A stretch of DNA of 10,344 nucleotides from Stramenopiles sp. TOSAG23-2 (taxonomy: Eukaryota; Sar): contig LT650025.1 in the NCBI GenBank assembly GCA_900128395.1, positions 1-10,344 on the forward strand. Direction: 5' to 3'. Below, one piece after another: positions 1-5,745 of the stretch; position 1 is the first letter of the stretch, and every line of letters begins with the position of its first letter. Position numbers and translations under genes: made by a program. The notes below the pieces were generated by a model. It saw only the letters and a list, made by a program, of their open reading frames with translations, was not told the origin of the DNA and made no database searches.

Positions 1-50
1 GGTACACAGGACTGGTTATTGACAATGAACAAATAACCAGTTCTGTGTAG
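1..50 (+). CDS. possible 3' end of an upstream gene (partial)
   Basis: Frame 3 reads YTGLVIDNEQITSSV and stops at TAG 48-50; frame 1 reads GTQDWLLTMNK and stops at TAA 34-36. Either could be the C-terminal tail of a plus-strand gene that begins before the window; frame 3 looks more protein-like. The stretch is too short to recognise a family, and the hairpin at 3-49 covers it, so it may equally be non-coding. Confidence 0.22.
   Translation, partial: YTGLVIDNEQITSSV
3..49. repeat. 18-bp inverted repeat with 11-base loop
   Basis: Bases 3-20 pair with 32-49 around an 11-base loop (21-31). Seventeen of 18 pairs are Watson-Crick; the remaining one (base 10 with 42) is G-T, a G-U wobble in RNA. 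It could be a 3' UTR or stop-codon hairpin of the preceding gene, or the end of a mobile element cut off by the window edge. Confidence 0.85.
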
Positions 51-412
51 GCGCACCACTTTTATGGATAATGGACCCGATTATTAGGACTTCTTGTCGA
101 GTATAATATTTATTCCAGCCACAATGTATCAAGAATATTTACAACAATACCCGAATAATTATAAAGGTGATAATAAATGTAGTGTTATGTTCTTCTTCTT
201 ATTATAATTATCAGGATAATACCAATATATTTGCATATTTATTGTTATTAGGTTATGTACACAGTATATAATACAATAATGTATCAATAGTCGCTCGTTG
301 ACAAAAGCGATTTGTTGAGAAGTGATAGTAAAAAAAAAATGCAAGTATTATAAAATTAATCCGCCACTGGTGAATTTTTCTCTTTGGACGCCCGTAGACG
401 TTAACAGAAAGA
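51..412. other. AT-rich spacer upstream of the DUF707 gene
   Basis: No convincing open frame on either strand; the only longer one (minus, 159-344) has AT-driven composition and no family features. A run of A occurs near 331-339. The promoter and 5' leader of the gene at 413 presumably lie here, but no clear core promoter motif can be named. Confidence 0.5.
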
Positions 413-1480
413 ATGGGTTCGTTTGAGAAACAATGGCGTTATAAAGTGAGAGGCAAGGGTATATCCAAGAAGAGCGTCCGGATTATACTGTTTTGTTCCC
501 TAGTCAACTGCGTCTTAGTCTGTCATTTGTTCTTTTTCCCCCGAAAGAGCTGCCCCGGCCTGTCTGTGCTGCCGTCGGAGTCTCAGATCATGGCCCGGTA
601 CGACCTCGTCAACCCAGAGACCAGGGCACGGTACAGGGATATGCCAAAAAAGAAGCCTGGGTTGCTTACGTTGTCGGTGGGAAAGTCAGAGGGTCCCAAC
701 GTCGACAAACTGTTGGAATCGTTCGACGAGGCATTCTTTGACGTGATTCTTTTCCACTATAGCGCAGACGATACCATGGAGGCATGGACATCGACGTACA
801 AATGGGCCAAGTCCCGGCACGTCCGCCACATTTTTGACCCGCACAAGCTAAAGTTGGATTTTGGCAGGCTGTACCTGTCACCGACAATCACCGACAAGTA
901 CGAGTACATATTTTTTTGGGACGAAGACGGCCAAATTCCAGACGAGTCGAAGAAGTTCTGGGGCAACAGGGCGGTCAAATTTTTCAGCCGAAACAACATA
1001 GACTTCGGGGGCCCCACCTTTACCATGGACAGCACGGTGACGTACGCGCCGAAGTCGAAATATTCCCCGGCCCTGGGGGAACTGAAAGACACGGAGTTGG
1101 TGGTTGAGATTGGTTTTCAGATATGGAGTTCAAAAGCTTGGATTTTCGCCCATCGAATACTTCAGAAGTACCCGTTTCGCCTGTGGTATTTTGACGCCCT
1201 CCCGTGGAAGTGCATTGGGGCAGGGGCCATAAAGCGGATCAAGTACATGAACAGGCTCCCCATTCGCCACGTGAGGCAGTCGAGCGAGGCAAGGCTGCCC
1301 CTTGAGACCGACACCATACGGGACGACATAAACTATAGAAACGATATCATTGATGAATTTGGATGCTGCGAATATTTGGAAAAGCTTCGAATGCAGTCGA
1401 TCGTTACAAGAAAAGAAGAGGGGGTCGAATTCCTCAATTGCAAGTTGGGGTTCCCAGATTATTTGTTGAGAAAAGAATAA
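413..1480 (+). CDS. DUF707 family type II membrane protein, glycosyltransferase-like
   Basis: The 355-residue product has a short basic N-terminus, one hydrophobic segment at about 22-42 (signal anchor) and a lumenal domain, the usual plan of Golgi/ER glycosyltransferase-like proteins. The domain follows the DUF707 family of plants and algae: LLTLSVG (84-90) and NVDKLLESF (96-104), ILFHY (112-116) followed by W125, YEYIFFWDED (163-172, with a DxD-like acidic cluster), FGGPTF (198-203), VEIGFQIWSSKAW (231-243), a W-Y-F-D stretch (258-261) and RLPIRHVRQ (281-289). The family's reaction is not firmly known; a sugar-transfer role is inferred from topology and the acidic motif. The ATG at 413 has A at -3 and lies just before the anchor. 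AATAAA overlaps the stop. Coding G+C is far above that of the neighbours (about 65% at 541-600), suggesting transfer or special codon selection. No introns are seen. Confidence 0.88.
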   Translation: MGSFEKQWRYKVRGKGISKKSVRIILFCSLVNCVLVCHLFFFPRKSCPGLSVLPSESQIMARYDLVNPETRARYRDMPKKKPGLLTLSVGKSEGPNVDKLLESFDEAFFDVILFHYSADDTMEAWTSTYKWAKSRHVRHIFDPHKLKLDFGRLYLSPTITDKYEYIFFWDEDGQIPDESKKFWGNRAVKFFSRNNIDFGGPTFTMDSTVTYAPKSKYSPALGELKDTELVVEIGFQIWSSKAWIFAHRILQKYPFRLWYFDALPWKCIGAGAIKRIKYMNRLPIRHVRQSSEARLPLETDTIRDDINYRNDIIDEFGCCEYLEKLRMQSIVTRKEEGVEFLNCKLGFPDYLLRKE

Positions 1481-1491
1481 AAATACATGTT

Positions 1492-1507
1492 AAGATGGAA
1501 CCATCTT
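1492..1507. repeat. short palindrome 12 bases after the DUF707 stop
   Basis: AAGATGG and CCATCTT form 7-bp arms separated by two bases, directly downstream of TAA 1478-1480. A 3' UTR stem-loop is possible, though the two-base loop would force the top pair open. Confidence 0.5.
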
Positions 1508-1807
1508 CGATTTCAGTGAGATAGATATTAATGTTGGCTGGGTTAATTTATTCTTTGGAGAGTATAGTGTTTGAGCCAAATACAAGGAACTTCAAAAAAA
1601 AAAAGCAACAAAACAAACAATGAAATGCTGCTTCAAGGTAAAGCATTTAGGAAACGGGTAAAGTATGAATTTTTAAAAGCATTTATGAGATTCACTCTCT
1701 ATGGGGACTTTTTTATTTTCCTTCTTTACCTCTTTCCTTTTTTCTTTACCTTTACCCAAATAAGAATAATAATATATTTAATTAAAACCCGAGGTAGATC
1801 TCGCGGG

Positions 1808-1984
1808 TCAGCAAATGCATCGGGCGTATTTCTTTCTTGCATCTTTAGCTTCCTTTTTATATTCTTTTTCAATACGTTTACGCCCTTTTCTGTTCTTCCA
1901 TGCTTTGTTAAATTCGCTAACCAAGTGCGCTCGATGTCTACGCTGTGCCTGTCGCGAGGTTTTTTTTTGTACAACTTCTAGCAT
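1808..1984 (-). CDS. weak candidate small Lys/Arg-rich protein
   Basis: From the first ATG this frame gives 58 residues, strongly basic, with a helix-prone stretch (EFNKAWKNRKGRKRIEKEY) followed by more Lys/Glu/Ala. No family is recognised. Composition is more protein-like than the frames on the opposite strand, and an overlapping minus frame (1726-1974) is also basic, so this could be a remnant or one exon of a spliced gene. It could also be the mere complement of a pyrimidine-rich spacer, since T/C-rich DNA read backwards yields Lys/Arg/Glu. The second explanation is at least as likely. Confidence 0.2.
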   Translation of the reverse strand: MLEVVQKKTSRQAQRRHRAHLVSEFNKAWKNRKGRKRIEKEYKKEAKDARKKYARCIC

Positions 1985-2689
1985 GGCCCGGCTGCATATT
2001 ACATCACTTACTAGCAGGTGATATGACGGTGGTACGTGATTCACTGTTTTTTTGATTTGACCGGCTGGTTGTCGGAAGTCTTGATAGACTAAATTTTACT
2101 TCTGAAAATCTACTAAAAGAGTCAACCAAATAAGGTTTTTTATTATGGCATTTCCGCATGGGACTTCGCGTACTTTAAGGGTCTTTACAATGAAACTTTC
2201 GCCTGTACTGCTCTACTTTTCGACTGTATTAGTTTAATTAGTATACGAATTTATTATACCTTGCTTGTATTAGTATACACTGTATCGTATCCGACGTCTG
2301 TTTGTGCCACTTTCCCTCCTGTCGTCATGTTGTGAAAAAGTGCAACTAGTTATTATTGTAGAAAATAGTACTCGTACTAAGTTACTATCCAACCTTAGAT
2401 AGATTTAGATGATTACCTGCCCATAAAAGGACCAGGTACTTGCACTATTTATAATACATTTGTGCTTCATTCACTACTAGCATACTTCATCATTCCAGCT
2501 AGCAGCATTGTTGCCATTTTTTTAATTTATTTATTGTTTTGTTACGTATTATTTATAAAAATAGTATCCCATATACATATCATATTATTCATGACACAAA
2601 ATAGAAAAAAAAAACGTGGTATATTTAGTATCTACAATATTATCATTGATATATGTAAAAAAAATAAATATATATATAAATTTGTAAAT

Positions 2690-3718
2690 ATGAAAGTTCA
2701 TGTGGAATCCGAGAATGATATACTAACAACTGGTAATAATGTATTAAATGGTGGAAAACGTTGCAGACGGCCAAATTGTAGGTCAACTGCGCGCATTGGT
2801 GAATATTGTGAAGTACATGCTTTACAAAAACATGAAGCGATGGTGTCCAACCCTGATTTATACGCATATTTAAACGATTCAACCCTTCGCTCGCGATTTC
2901 AATCGTGGTTTATTAAAAAGTCCGATACAGTAAATGTTAATCGCATGTTATTGTGGTATGCTATCGACAATTTTAAATCATGCAGTTCCCCAGAACTTAG
3001 AAAATCTAGATCACGAAAAATATATAAGAAATATTTATCAACAAACTCTAATTTGCGCGTGCGCGTGCATACGAGAGTCGAAGATCTATGCCAATCATCC
3101 TTCAGTAAATTTGATTTTATTCCTTCTGAAATTTTATACCAAGTCCAAGGGGCAATTTTTTTATCATTGGAAAGAATATTTTTAAATTCGTATATTACGT
3201 CAAGTGAATTTATTTCATTCGCAGAAATGCAAAAAAAGAAATTAATTTCACAAAAACAAGAAGACGAGGGGAAAAATAATATTAATAATAAAGCCCAATG
3301 GGGTTTGCCTGGTGACTTTTTTCGTAATAAAAGTTTTACCTTGTATAATAGGCAAAAACGAAAATCTAGAGTAGAAAATTATAGAAATAATCTTTTAAGT
3401 AATGAGAGAATGGATTTAAAAAGTGATACAGATCAAATACTCTATACAAATAATACAAGTAGTAGTATAATGGAAAAGTCATTGGATTTTAAATTGGCAT
3501 ATGATACAACGCGTAATTTAAAAAATGAAATTTTAAATACGAATAATGGAAAGAAAACCCGAACAAAAATATCGCTAATTCCAAGATCAGCTAAAGGTAA
3601 TGATACTGGATTGTTAATAACTCCAAGATCGTCACGATTAGAAGAAATGGATGAAGCAAGTGCTGCATTAATAGTTGCGTCTTTTGGTGGGAATGTTGCA
3701 AGACGAACAACGAAGTAA
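2690..3718 (+). CDS. Zn-finger/RGS domain protein (regulator of G-protein signalling)
   Basis: Read from the ATG at 2690 (A at -3) the product has 342 residues. Residues 25-43 form a C-x4-C-x9-C-x2-H motif (C25, C30, C40, H43), resembling the small WRKY19-like zinc knuckles found in oomycetes and other protists. Residues about 57-175 match an RGS domain: YAYLNDSTLRSRFQSWF at the start, RMLLWYAIDNFKS (85-97) in place of the usual E-N-L-x-F-W...EE-F/Y-K, a KIYKKYLS helix (110-117), and I148-S171 matching the LFDEAQ...LLEKDSFPRFLKS end with Q153 kept. RGS domains speed GTP hydrolysis on G-alpha subunits. The Asn of the ENLxFW motif, which contacts G-alpha switch regions in animal RGS proteins, aligns with R85, so GAP activity is uncertain. 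The C-terminal half is Asn/Lys/Ser-rich, probably disordered. An upstream in-frame ATG at 2591 has a poorer context (T at -3). Cytosolic; no introns seen. Confidence 0.75.
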   Translation: MKVHVESENDILTTGNNVLNGGKRCRRPNCRSTARIGEYCEVHALQKHEAMVSNPDLYAYLNDSTLRSRFQSWFIKKSDTVNVNRMLLWYAIDNFKSCSSPELRKSRSRKIYKKYLSTNSNLRVRVHTRVEDLCQSSFSKFDFIPSEILYQVQGAIFLSLERIFLNSYITSSEFISFAEMQKKKLISQKQEDEGKNNINNKAQWGLPGDFFRNKSFTLYNRQKRKSRVENYRNNLLSNERMDLKSDTDQILYTNNTSSSIMEKSLDFKLAYDTTRNLKNEILNTNNGKKTRTKISLIPRSAKGNDTGLLITPRSSRLEEMDEASAALIVASFGGNVARRTTK

Positions 3719-4276
3719 GCTATCGTTCAGTGTAGTAGTGAGATATACGTACGTAGATTTTATTTGCCTCAGTTACGTTATATTCTTTATGGAGAGAGTA
3801 GGAATTGTCTAGTTGTATTATTAATTAATACGAATCGTATTTCTTGTCAAATTAATAATAAAATATTATACTTCGTATATCTCATATTTTTTTTATGCAT
3901 ATATATTATATATTAAATTATATATTACGTATAAGAAATGACATTTTTGACAGTTTAGAACATTTCAGTAAATGCTATGTCTAATGTTGTCAGAATCTGT
4001 GCAATGCATAGTCTAATTAGAGATGGAAATAATGCCCACGAACCCACGAACCCACGAATCAAATATGCGCCGTATTTGAACCCCTATAGGGATATTTGTA
4101 TTATATTATTTGTAAGCTGGTAAGCCAGTAAGCATACAAATGATGTAAAGCATGATGTAGCACATGTTTGTACATATATATTTATAAATAGATTACGCAA
4201 CATTTAAATGACATACCCTCAAACTCACGCAAATATTATTTTGAATATAATTAAAAGAAACGTAAATGAAAAGACA
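3719..4276. other. AT-rich spacer between convergent genes
   Basis: This stretch lies between the 3' ends of a plus gene and a minus frame. AATAAA at 3857-3862 could be a poly(A) signal for the RGS gene. A 10-base palindrome TACGTACGTA lies at 3746-3755. Bases near 3890-3935 are nearly pure A/T. A small tandem repeat is listed separately. No gene is seen. Confidence 0.5.
4035..4058. repeat. 8-base tandem repeat, three copies
   Basis: CCCACGAA occurs three times in a row without mismatch, a C-rich island in an otherwise AT-rich spacer. It is a likely slippage minisatellite. Confidence 0.9.
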
Positions 4277-4528
4277 TCAAATAACACCAGCTGAAGAATT
4301 TAATGGATCATCCTCTCCCATTTTTATTATATTTCCCGATTCATTATCGATCGGTATTGTTATTCCAAAGTGTAAAATTACTTTTTCCCATTCCTTAATT
4401 CCAAATGTAGTATCTTTCGATATTTGTTTGCATGTTTCATGATAAATGTTAACAATTTCCGATGTTGTTAAAAGTTTTTTTGTACAATGTTTCATCATCT
4501 TAATAAATAAGTCTAAATCAACTTTCAT
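4277..4528 (-). CDS. hypothetical small protein or terminal exon
   Basis: From the first ATG (4528) the frame gives 83 residues ending at TGA 4277-4279. An in-frame stop lies just upstream at 4556-4558. The protein is soluble, mixed acidic/basic and helix-prone at the start (DLDLFIKMMKHCTKKLL), with no low-complexity run, membrane segment or known motif; its composition looks like real protein. It is not recognised. It may stand alone or be the last exon of the gene at 5186-5542: a possible acceptor (pyrimidine-rich TTATTTATTAAG, AG at 4500-4499) is in phase with a possible donor at 5206. That splice model is inference only. Confidence 0.4.
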   Translation of the reverse strand: MKVDLDLFIKMMKHCTKKLLTTSEIVNIYHETCKQISKDTTFGIKEWEKVILHFGITIPIDNESGNIIKMGEDDPLNSSAGVI

Positions 4529-4638
4529 ATCTTCAATCGTTTTCTTCTTTTTCAATTAGATTAATAATGCTTGTAAATAAATGTGATCAATAATTTGAAA
4601 TAATATGATATAAAAAAGTTATATACGTGCATACACAC

Positions 4639-4715
4639 ATGTGCACATACCAAAGTTGCCAATATAAAAAAATTTACAAATATATATAGTAGTTTGCGAT
4701 CAACATGTGCACATG
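4639..4715. repeat. pair of ATGTGCACAT palindromes
   Basis: The 10-base perfect palindrome ATGTGCACAT occurs at 4639-4648 and again at 4705-4714, where it extends to 12 bases (4704-4715). Spacing is 66 bases. A dimeric protein binding site is possible but unproven. Confidence 0.6.
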
Positions 4716-4784
4716 GGCCCCTCTGCTAAGGCTTGCCTGGCTTGCATACTCCGAAAAAATTGGATGTGTCCTTATTAAACACTT

Positions 4785-5110
4785 ATAATACAGTAAGATC
4801 CTGATTCTTATACGTTTTTTTGGTTATGTCTTGGATTTAGGATGGACACAGCAGGTACTACAAAATAAAACTACACAGTATTGAAAAATGATGAACCATT
4901 TATTGGAAATCTGCGCCGAACAACTCCGAAAGTAGATACCATAGTCGTCTAGAGGACTATTGTGCATCCATAGTCGTCTAGAGGACTATTGACTATTGTG
5001 CAATTGCAGTCGGAGTTGTTCGGCGCAGATTTCCAATAAATGGTTCATTTTTCAATACTTTGTTCATTTCAAATTCGATCAGACAACAATTACTCCTTAT
5101 ACTGTATTAT
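4785..5110. mobile_element. foldback (MITE-like) element with nested inverted repeats
   Basis: The inner arms at 4877-4929 and 5010-5059 are inverted copies, identical over about 50 bp except for a 3-base duplication (ATG) in the left arm. An outer 11-bp inverted repeat ATAATACAGTA/TACTGTATTAT lies at 4785-4795 and 5100-5110. If CAG...CTG are the true ends (4791 and 5104) the element is 314 bp flanked by TA on both sides, as in Tc1/mariner-type insertions; sequence between outer and inner repeats does not match across the arms, so the outer ends are less sure. It contains no open frame and would be non-autonomous. The arms include a GC-richer core (CTGCGCCGAACAACTCCGA) unlike the surroundings. 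Transcribed, it would form a long hairpin, so a small-RNA source is an alternative reading. Confidence 0.6.
4939..4991. repeat. 29-base tandem repeat of a near-palindrome in the foldback loop
   Basis: A 24-base identical unit at 4939-4962 recurs at 4968-4991 (period 29). Each unit centres on ATAGTCGTCTAGAGGACTAT (4941-4960, 4970-4989), a palindrome broken by one symmetric G/G mismatch. The second copy is followed by a repeat of GACTATT and TGTGCA. Confidence 0.9.
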
Positions 5111-5185
5111 TTGGGCCCGCATCCCTATGTTATAAATAAATAAAATACGTATATACTAAACAACTTCTTAATCCCCGTAAACCCA

Positions 5186-5542
5186 TCAATTTGAAGATGA
5201 GTTTACAGAGATAAAATTTTTATATGCTTTTAAAATTTGATTAGACAAAACCTTATTAGTTATGCCATCTGCAACTTCCATTTCCAAATACTGTGATAAA
5301 TCAATCAAGATTGAACGTTTAAAATGCATAAGTCGCGTAAAGGTTACAACCTTAGATTCAAGATGTCGCGCAAAAGGAGAATTTGAATCAAAAGTTGAGA
5401 AATTTTTACGATACTGTTCCATAGCAGCAAAACATTCATGACCATCTAAATTTTCACTATCATCATCATCATGAACAATATGAAATAAAGCCTCTTCATC
5501 ACCGTCAGGAGGCAAGTACTTCTGAACTGTAACTACATTCAT
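5186..5542 (-). CDS. hypothetical small acidic protein
   Basis: From the first ATG (5542) the product has 118 residues and ends at TGA 5186-5188. It starts with an acidic part containing HDDDDSEN, then a helical part (LMHFKRSILIDLSQYLEME, about residues 75-93). No membrane segment or known motif is seen. The composition is convincing for a protein, but no family is recognised. The frame is open upstream to about 5648, and TTTTATCTTAG just before 5561 could be a splice acceptor, so an earlier exon is possible. A possible donor (CTCT|GTAAAC, G at 5206) could link it in phase to the frame ending at 4277, with the foldback element inside the intron. It lies 203 bases downstream of the large minus-strand gene, in the same direction. 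Confidence 0.5.
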   Translation of the reverse strand: MNVVTVQKYLPPDGDEEALFHIVHDDDDSENLDGHECFAAMEQYRKNFSTFDSNSPFARHLESKVVTFTRLMHFKRSILIDLSQYLEMEVADGITNKVLSNQILKAYKNFISVNSSSN

Positions 5543-5703
5543 GTTGCCATTAGAATAAAGTCTAAGATAAAATAATACCAAAGATCTATTGCGTAATGGA
5601 TAATGGATATATAGGTAACCCTCCCTGCCAAAGTTTATAACGAGATATCAAATATAAAGAGCAAGGTATGGCAATTTACCTGAAATATTTCTTGCTGGCG
5701 CAC

Positions 5704-5737
5704 ATCATATCATATTTCTTATACGATATGATATGAT
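5704..5737. repeat. 12-bp perfect hairpin just after the stop of the 928-residue gene
   Basis: ATCATATCATAT (5704-5715) and ATATGATATGAT (5726-5737) pair perfectly around a 10-base loop. On the minus strand it begins eight bases after the TAA at 5746-5748, placing it in the 3' UTR of that gene. A role in 3' end formation or RNA stability is inference. Confidence 0.75.
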
Positions 5738-5745
5738 ACCTTCTT

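Larger units (their letters stand above)
1481..2689. other. long spacer between the DUF707 and RGS genes
   Basis: Mostly AT-rich with pyrimidine-rich stretches around 1700-1760 and 1840-1880. A 10-base direct repeat ATTAGTATAC lies at 2237-2246 and 2269-2278. The open frame runs upstream of the RGS start (from 2462), but its translation there is hydrophobic and AT-driven with no domain, so it is treated as leader. One weak minus-strand frame is listed separately. Otherwise nothing is recognised. Confidence 0.5.

Noticed and set aside
757-1092. Open frames antisense and out of frame inside the DUF707 gene (also 493-741, 666-887, 916-1107)
   Set aside because: They are shadows produced by the high G+C of the real gene; the sense frame matches a family along its whole length.
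1571-1981. 136-codon plus-strand open frame
   Set aside because: It begins at TTG, not ATG, and its Phe/Leu-rich content simply reflects a pyrimidine-rich spacer; no motif or family features.
2462-2689. N-terminal extension of the RGS protein
   Set aside because: The frame is open but begins with GTG; the extension is AT-driven, hydrophobic then Lys/Ile/Tyr-rich, and the ATG at 2690 has the better context.
4060-4100. T-arm-like GGTTCAAAT on the minus strand, possible tRNA
   Set aside because: The flanking bases do not pair as a T stem and no anticodon or acceptor stem can be built around it.
4785-5110. CRISPR-like array or bacterial terminator
   Set aside because: Only two repeat units with one short spacer, inside an inverted repeat; the window is eukaryotic in all other respects.
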